Part shown: positions 33,301-37,934 of the stretch, piece by piece | Layout: each line of letters starts with the position of its first letter | Numbering within the stretch: the stretch's first letter is position 1 | Translations under genes and position numbers: made by a program | Assembly: GCA_009786415.1 (NCBI GenBank) | Contig: WQTH01000012.1 | Location: forward strand, 1-37,934 | Reading direction: 5' to 3' | Length of the DNA: 37,934 nt | DNA from: Chitinispirillia bacterium | GTDB taxonomy: Bacteria > Fibrobacterota > Chitinivibrionia > Chitinivibrionales > Chitinispirillaceae | Notes under the pieces: generated by a model | Database searches by the model: none | What the model saw: the letters and a program-made list of their open reading frames with translations, nothing else | Told to the model about the DNA's origin: nothing

Positions 33301-36300
33301 AGCAACTCGTACTCCTGCGTCTGCGACCTGTTGTCGAAGTCGTGCCACACAAGCCTCACACCGCGCACCTTGGCCCAGTCGGGCGCTCCGCCAGCAGCGG
33401 AGTCCTTTACTACCGAAACCTGATCGAGTACGTCCTTGAGCGGTATGCGGTAGTAGCGCCAATCGCCTATGGTACGCGCGGTCCTGTCTATGTAGGGCGA
33501 CGCATCGTTATCTAAGTCAATCTCATATGAATAGTACGTCTCGATGATGTTGATGCGTGGCACGCCGTCGAAGTCTATGTTCTCGGTGTCGTAAAGACTG
33601 TTGCCCCACGTACCGTTGGTGGAACGGAAACCGTTCAGGTTATCCTTATCATACCTGTGAAACCGGTCGCCTGACGGATTGTCGAATCCGCGCGGGGAAA
33701 CCAGTCTGGAATCATTGCGCCAAAGCGTGTCCCACCCGCTGCCGTCGGCGCGCGGCAGTACATAAAACTTGTTCTCCACGTCAAGCGCGTTCAGCCCCTT
33801 GTCAAACTGCGACAGCAGTTCCGGGCGGTTTTGATATGTCTGGTCCTCAAGGTCGAAGCGTCCGTTGGGGGGGGCGCCGTTTATAACCTGATCGTGGCTG
33901 AATGTGCCTATCTGTATCATAAGCTTGCCTCTGCGCGCCGGCCCGCCCGCGCCTTTGGGGTTTACCACAAACTCGACGTACCGGTGATTCTCCATGTTTA
34001 TGCCGTTGCGTCCAAGCGACGTGGTTATAGAGGCGTAGGAGTTCAGAAAAAGGTCTCTGACCTCCTGTGAGTGCTCGCGCGAGGCCGGCGTTACGTGGAG
34101 GCGCAAAACATCCACATGATTATCCATATTGTTGTAGCGGTGGTTGTTCGGGTCGCGTTCCCATATCGCAAACCTGTTGATGCGGAACCTGTCGTCGTAC
34201 TGGCTCGGAGTGAACCAGTAGAAATCCCACGCCGGTATCCGCAATTTCTCCAGCATTTCCGCCGCTATGGCGTCGGGCCCGCCGGTGTACTTGAACGGAT
34301 AGTGCGAGTTGTACCAGTTTACGTGACGCAAACTCAGCGAGTACCCGTCCTTCGTTCTCTCAAAATCGTCAAGGTACGCGCCCTTATCCTTAGAGGTATT
34401 TGGATTCATGCGGCTGTGGACTACCTCGAAGTCGAGCTTGGCCGCAGACGGCGCCTCAGTCTTCACGCCCGGCAGCAGGTCGACGGCCTTGGTCATCCAC
34501 TCAGGCTCAATGTCGAGGCTCGTGTTGAAACTCAGGTGCAGTTTGCTAAACGGCTCGTTGCCCAGCTGCGGGATATCATCGGCGGACGTTACAGCGTTTT
34601 GATAAAGAACGCTTGCGGCCATAAATGAATTGTCGCTTACAAACGGCAGCCGCATCTCGCCGCGCAGGCCGGTGAACACCTTTTTCTCGAGGACAAAGTC
34701 GGACTCGCGCTGATATGTGATAAAGATGGACTCCGCCGACCGCGCGCGCGTAGAAAGCAGGTCAATGATACCCATCTGATAATCAATCTCATAATCCACA
34801 TCCTCTTCAAGTTCCGTACCCGAGTTGGTCTTGACCTTTACGGTCCCCGGCAGAATGTTCCATCCGAGATTGTCGTACGAGGCCCTGCGCGTCGACCCGT
34901 TGGTCAGTATCCCGAACTTTGGCACATAGTCACGCATTACGGTGGTTCTGGAGCCAAGCCTGTATATGGAGGAATCGGCCATGCTCCCCAACGCCGGATT
35001 GGCGAACGGCTCGAGGCCGTTTGACTCCACGCTCCACGGCGGCAGTATCAACTCTTCACGCACCAGATTAAAAATCTCCACATTTTCAAGCCGGGCGCGC
35101 CCCTGATCGTCCGTAAGCCCCATCGCGCGGGAAATCAACTGCCCGGAAGAAGTGTGTTTTATGGTGTCACCTACTGCCGGGTCCATCCAGAAGAGTTCGA
35201 GCTTGCCATCCTCTATTTCTGTCATGTAGTAAACGTTGCGCCACATGAGCCCAAACAGCGGGTTGTTCGCGTTTGTCAAATCGTCCATATTGCGCGGCTT
35301 GAGGAGCGACAGGTTCTGCCGGCTGTTGTTGGGCGCGCTTGTAGGCACTATGGTGCCCTTGTTCATACTCGCGTCTAACGCCGTCATGGCGATGGCGACA
35401 AACTCATCGTCCTTAACGTTGTAGGAGAAACGCACGTAACCGCGGTCATAATCTATGTTGTAGTCGGTATTCTCGGCAAGCTGCCTGAAGCATACTTCGC
35501 TTCCGTTAATTTCCGCCAGATAGCGCAACTGCGTGGTCTGCGATGTCTCGTTGCACGGTATGGAAACAAACGCCTGAAACTGCGTGATCCGCGGCGGGCG
35601 CGGCGCGTTACGGTCGGGATTGTTTATGCTGTAGAGGCGGTTGTAATAATCGCGATAAAGGCGATCTACAAAGAAGTACCTGTTCTTGATGAACTCGTTG
35701 TCCCGCAGCGCGGCCATACTGTTAGGATCGTTTTTCCCGCCCAGCTCCTTGGTTAAGGCCTCGCCCTGTGCGTGGCTGGCCACGGCAGTAAGCATAAGCG
35801 GTCCGAACTTGGCCCGCACCTTTACGCCGAAGAGGCCGTCGTGCTTGTCGGAGTAACCCGACAGACTCGTACCCGGCATATCGAAACCCGTGTACCCCGC
35901 CACAATCTCCTGAATGATCTCGTCCTCAAGCTCGCCTGGGTAAGACTCCTTGTACTCCACCTTAAAATTTTTCAGCGGATCGTCGGAAAAATCGAAACCG
36001 TCCTGCTTGGAGTGAGTGATGTTGACGCTTATAAGCCGCCCTACGCTCCCATACAACGCAAACTCGTAGTTGGGATTGAAATCTATGGGAATGATGTCGG
36101 TAATCTCATCCTCCTTGCTTGTCCTTGTGGTAGTCTGCTCGTAGCCGACTATCAACTGCAGACGCCCTTCTATCTTTAATCTCGGAGGATCGTTACCCAA
36201 AAGCCTTTGAGCCCACGGAGGGTAGTGTACGGCAAGCTCCCACTGCAGCGCGCGCGGAGGCGCGGCAAGTTCCTGCTTTCTCTCCTCTGTCAACTTACTG

Positions 36301-36638
36301 TACCACGCGTCGTAAAACAACGCGTTTTTCTTGTCATTGATGTAATCGTTCAGCTCATCGTAGTGGTACATCCATACCGAGTTACCGTTCTCGTCGCGCC
36401 GCACAAACGTCAACTGGCGCTTCTCGAAGTCTATTATGGCGGTGTCGCGAAACATTTTGCTCTCGTTTTTGAGAATCGCTCCGTTACCATCTGTAAAGGG
36501 GCTGCGGTACGACGAACCAAACGGGGGTTCGTATCCGTGTATTACGGGCGGCTCGTACTGTAAACCCTGGGCAAACAGTGCGGAAGCGGCCAATAAAAAC
36601 ACGATTAATAACGCCAATCCACAATAAAGGTTTTTCAC
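30324..36638 (-). CDS. sprA: SprA/Sov-like outer-membrane translocon of the type IX secretion system
   Basis: 2,104 residues, starting at a GTG right after the TAA of the upstream gene. Signal peptide (1-23, ending LFA|Q). SprA features: N-terminal FEKRQLTFVRRDENG and YEQTTTRTSKEDEI; a GFDFSDDPLKNFKVEYKESY segment; repeated beta-strand barrel pieces throughout; ESIFITYQRESDF; FNMGSGDTATVRKNMGQYP; GPGGPVEGEIWINEL; and a C-terminal barrel ending in Phe (LLAEVVF). SprA/Sov forms the giant 36-strand barrel that exports type IX cargo in Bacteroidota; homologues occur in Fibrobacterota. It is shorter than Flavobacterium SprA (about 2,400) but covers the same order. Upstream is an FGE-fold protein, whose fold is shared with GldK/PorK. 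Confidence 0.88.
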   Translation of the reverse strand: MKNLYCGLALLIVFLLAASALFAQGLQYEPPVIHGYEPPFGSSYRSPFTDGNGAILKNESKMFRDTAIIDFEKRQLTFVRRDENGNSVWMYHYDELNDYINDKKNALFYDAWYSKLTEERKQELAAPPRALQWELAVHYPPWAQRLLGNDPPRLKIEGRLQLIVGYEQTTTRTSKEDEITDIIPIDFNPNYEFALYGSVGRLISVNITHSKQDGFDFSDDPLKNFKVEYKESYPGELEDEIIQEIVAGYTGFDMPGTSLSGYSDKHDGLFGVKVRAKFGPLMLTAVASHAQGEALTKELGGKNDPNSMAALRDNEFIKNRYFFVDRLYRDYYNRLYSINNPDRNAPRPPRITQFQAFVSIPCNETSQTTQLRYLAEINGSEVCFRQLAENTDYNIDYDRGYVRFSYNVKDDEFVAIAMTALDASMNKGTIVPTSAPNNSRQNLSLLKPRNMDDLTNANNPLFGLMWRNVYYMTEIEDGKLELFWMDPAVGDTIKHTSSGQLISRAMGLTDDQGRARLENVEIFNLVREELILPPWSVESNGLEPFANPALGSMADSSIYRLGSRTTVMRDYVPKFGILTNGSTRRASYDNLGWNILPGTVKVKTNSGTELEEDVDYEIDYQMGIIDLLSTRARSAESIFITYQRESDFVLEKKVFTGLRGEMRLPFVSDNSFMAASVLYQNAVTSADDIPQLGNEPFSKLHLSFNTSLDIEPEWMTKAVDLLPGVKTEAPSAAKLDFEVVHSRMNPNTSKDKGAYLDDFERTKDGYSLSLRHVNWYNSHYPFKYTGGPDAIAAEMLEKLRIPAWDFYWFTPSQYDDRFRINRFAIWERDPNNHRYNNMDNHVDVLRLHVTPASREHSQEVRDLFLNSYASITTSLGRNGINMENHRYVEFVVNPKGAGGPARRGKLMIQIGTFSHDQVINGAPPNGRFDLEDQTYQNRPELLSQFDKGLNALDVENKFYVLPRADGSGWDTLWRNDSRLVSPRGFDNPSGDRFHRYDKDNLNGFRSTNGTWGNSLYDTENIDFDGVPRINIIETYYSYEIDLDNDASPYIDRTARTIGDWRYYRIPLKDVLDQVSVVKDSAAGGAPDWAKVRGVRLVWHDFDNRSQTQEYELLIAGFELVGNVWEPTPGMEDKIEPLSISNMEDMDYYNSVYGSIVKPKAGETTPVEQSLRLRFFNMGSGDTATVRKNMGQYPQNISGYDSLTIKVHSAANYGDDLKFVMRFGSDDSTYYEYAAPLTRIGWNDFGFSLLALSDVKMMGDIDGLAMDVSNGPLRVVAPAGKRPNFKAITYMAMGVTRGPGGPVEGEIWINELVATSARVLSGVAARVNLSTQWADFLSLATSVSYTDGDFRTMTDVPLSTENRSDLTANLTAKMQLNKFMPERWGVSIPVGGAVSGGLSRPTIKPQSDILLLNDNGKPDGFWDMSKDIIGMMTGKGAEGEQSRAQRFETFTTTQNLYTSFEKSSESENPLIGFTLDRIKTDVSYNMTASVTGRGPHEDPDSSDYVRTDTTVTYAGNLRYDLSPRNPPEWTSAAPFSGFEWMPAMYRRYSFNLLPATIDIHLAEVQHRTEIRNDAKLNVHNFTTRTFDMRHGLEIEYTPIDPLLNLTYTTKLDRDLASLQTRNDWELMIDSTFPGIFGLNNNEDEYWDRYGVLYGERGRTQSASAKLTPQFVGWMTHTLEYGANYAGLYTRRDNDSTQYLNAEVNTATRFRTAFLLTDLFRKFATPAPTRAAQTVKADTADTAAAKPPVQKGFMTWLADGAMKINMRTINFEYDVNTILKNDFLSSGYLYDTLGMSHYDFFKYQLGMRRSAHDYLFGSLGQDGLGWMQYRMNGGVAHDLYRNDQSSGNWSARLSTSFVIPEPIRINFTSVSFGWGREFASQPDTAFIDTTVVLPEARASASTEVLGNIGIVKKYLSKLSATSSAGYKRSRKETRERTDTTTAFDFQPLASFDARFHRWPALTASYRYAITSTRVSTGGKAVDENTEIGFISAERTNRHSHTLTAAYDFSGLGSLTEIRIRKWVIPVQGKATVGLGVNWENQIKRTNKIGDEEDEIKRESDFNYSPFITYRFTENIRGEARFLGSYKNQDGREINQHRFQLLAEVVF

Positions 36639-37934
36639 TTACCGACCGCCCCTCTGCGGCGGCGCCGCCGCGTCCCTGCAGCACCTGAAGCCTACCGGGT
36701 TGTGCCTGTTCTGCGGGAAATAGCTGTACCGCGCATCGGCGCAGCGGCTCTGCGAACCGCTCGACCAGAACCCTCCCATTACGTTATTGAACGACCGGTC
36801 CTGCGACGCTGGCGTCGAGGTCCACTCCCCCAGATTCCCAGACATATCAAACACCGCGTAGTAACCGCGGCACTCCGGGCGGCTGCCCGACCGCTGCGCG
36901 ATCGAGTCGCGCGTTACACAGGCGTTGACCTCATAGGAAGAACCGTAAAGATAGGTCCACTTATCCGGCCCTGCGCAGGCCGTCGTCCACTCATCGGACG
37001 TGCAGAGCCGCTTGCGCACCGAGAAACAGGAATCCATAGCCTGATAGAGCGACACGAACGCCTGCGGCGTAACGCCGCGCTTGTTAGGCCACTGGTACGC
37101 GTCAACGCAAAACTCCCTGCCGTCAACGCTCACAAGCTCCATATCGGGCGGACACCGGCCCGAAACGTCCGCCATATCGAACGTATACCGCTTGCTGCGC
37201 GCCTCCATACGCCGGCCGCACTTGTCGGCGGCGCGATAGTGCAAAACCGCGTTTTTGTTGATGGTGATAGGCTGACCGTCGTACACCCGCCAGCTGCCTG
37301 CGCCGTCTATTTTCCACTCTATAACGCAATCATGTTTATTGGGTATCAACTTCACATCGACAGCCCGGCGATGCAAACCGCCGGTGGGGTCGGGAGTTAC
37401 CCAAGGCGCAAGCGTATCACGAAGGCAGGGGTCCACAATCCGCGCAAGAGAATCGGCAATCCTAAGCGAATCAGCCCGCCGCCGGGCAAGCGAATCGGCC
37501 ATTCTCAAGGAATCAAGCCGGGCGAGAGAATCGGCGATAAACCGCAAGCGCGCCAATGAGTCAGCTATACGCAAAGAATCAAGCAGCGCGAGAGAGTCGG
37601 CTATAGCCCGCAGACGAGCCAGCGAATCGGCGATAGCCCTGGCCCTTGCGAGAGAATCGGCACGTAACCTCGCAAGCGAATCGGCAAGGGCGCGCGCACG
37701 GGCGAGAGAGTCAAGGTCTATACCTGCGGCATAAACTGCGGTATCAGCGCCAGGCATATTGATACCGTATGCATCAACGCCAAAAGTATCTGCAGGAACG
37801 GTATCGACAACCTCTGCGGTATCAATATCTGAGAGGTCAACACCGGCGTCCCGCCCAAACGATCCCCGCGCCGCAAGATACAGCAACAGCAGCAAGAGCA
37901 AAAGAATCAGCAGAACAAGCGCCGCCTTAAAGCG
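36639..37934 (-). CDS. FGE-sulfatase-fold protein with ADSLAR repeat helix (5' end outside window)
   Basis: The frame is open to the window edge (…RFKAALVLLILLLLL…), so the start lies outside; a TTG at 37901 is not it. Parts in order: N-terminal membrane helix; an Asp/Val-rich linker; a run of about 95 residues built from ADSLAR/DSLRI units (coded by 37433-37720), likely a long helix; a beta-domain with IEWKIDGAGSWRVYDGQPIT, NAVLHYRAADKCGR, resembling the chitobiase C-terminal-like fold; and a C-terminal formylglycine-generating-enzyme fold (PPDMELVSVDGREFCVDAY; RLCTSDEWTTAC; MSGNLGEWTST; NPVGFRCCRD). FGE's first active-site Cys is not seen, so it is likely a structural or sugar-binding relative. 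The TAA is followed at once by sprA's GTG. A role as GldK/PorK-like partner is inferred. Confidence 0.75.
   Translation of the reverse strand, partial: RFKAALVLLILLLLLLLLYLAARGSFGRDAGVDLSDIDTAEVVDTVPADTFGVDAYGINMPGADTAVYAAGIDLDSLARARALADSLARLRADSLARARAIADSLARLRAIADSLALLDSLRIADSLARLRFIADSLARLDSLRMADSLARRRADSLRIADSLARIVDPCLRDTLAPWVTPDPTGGLHRRAVDVKLIPNKHDCVIEWKIDGAGSWRVYDGQPITINKNAVLHYRAADKCGRRMEARSKRYTFDMADVSGRCPPDMELVSVDGREFCVDAYQWPNKRGVTPQAFVSLYQAMDSCFSVRKRLCTSDEWTTACAGPDKWTYLYGSSYEVNACVTRDSIAQRSGSRPECRGYYAVFDMSGNLGEWTSTPASQDRSFNNVMGGFWSSGSQSRCADARYSYFPQNRHNPVGFRCCRDAAAPPQRGGR

Noticed and set aside
37433-37720. CRISPR-like or tandem DNA repeat
   Set aside because: The repeats are in frame and code for ADSLAR units; spacing is irregular and there are no unique spacers.

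Overview
This 38-kb window looks like chromosomal DNA of a free-standing Gram-negative bacterium of the Fibrobacterota/FCB type. This is inferred from gene content only. The pointers are a 2,104-residue SprA/Sov-type outer-membrane protein (the translocon of type IX secretion), a formylglycine-generating-enzyme-fold protein with long 'ADSLAR' repeats, a TonB-dependent receptor with a surface lipoprotein, two-subunit class I fumarase, and glycogen metabolism. Gene density is high, many genes overlap by 4 nt (ATGA), and no rRNA, tRNA, CRISPR array or intact transposon was seen.

Layout. 1-391 (-): start of a secreted CsgG/LpoB-like protein cut by the window edge. 392-1575: gene-poor stretch with a small XRE regulator and the decayed C-terminal remnant of an Rpn/PD-(D/E)XK transposase. 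1617-3041 (+): membrane protein with a Cache-like periplasmic domain but no known output domain. 3087-6206 (-): GH57 glucanase/amylase and glycogen synthase (glgA). 6424-8701 (+): a GerW/YtfJ-like protein, a leaderless-peptide beta-helix protein and an extended SDR epimerase, tightly coupled. 8675-11773 (-): RlmD-type 23S rRNA methyltransferase, S41 protease lipoprotein, ribulose-phosphate epimerase. 11975-17772 (+): tandem paralogous secreted VWA proteins of about 955 residues. 17868-21290 (+): cobalamin riboswitch, BtuB-like TonB receptor and beta-propeller lipoprotein, a B12-acquisition operon that resembles Bacteroides BtuB-BtuG. 21306-21380: a 75-nt near-perfect hairpin. 21485-24228 (+): malic enzyme and fumarase alpha/beta. 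24208-26802 (-): metA, cysE, thiG (sulfur amino acids, thiazole). 26983-27849 (-): lipoprotein with duplicated domain. 28045-37934 (-): FGE-fold protein (5' end outside), sprA, RNase G, then L21 and L27 from their own promoter.

How the genes fit together: central C4 metabolism (malic enzyme, fumarase) lies beside sulfur assimilation; MetA carries the glutamate that predicts acetyl-CoA use, matching its neighbour CysE, which also uses acetyl-CoA. The cell-surface theme (SprA, FGE protein, VWA pair with FlgD-like C-terminal domains, B12 receptor, lipoproteins) suggests an organism with a protein-rich outer surface and a type IX-like export route. A recurring AT-rich -10 element (TATTATAT) precedes at least seven transcription units.
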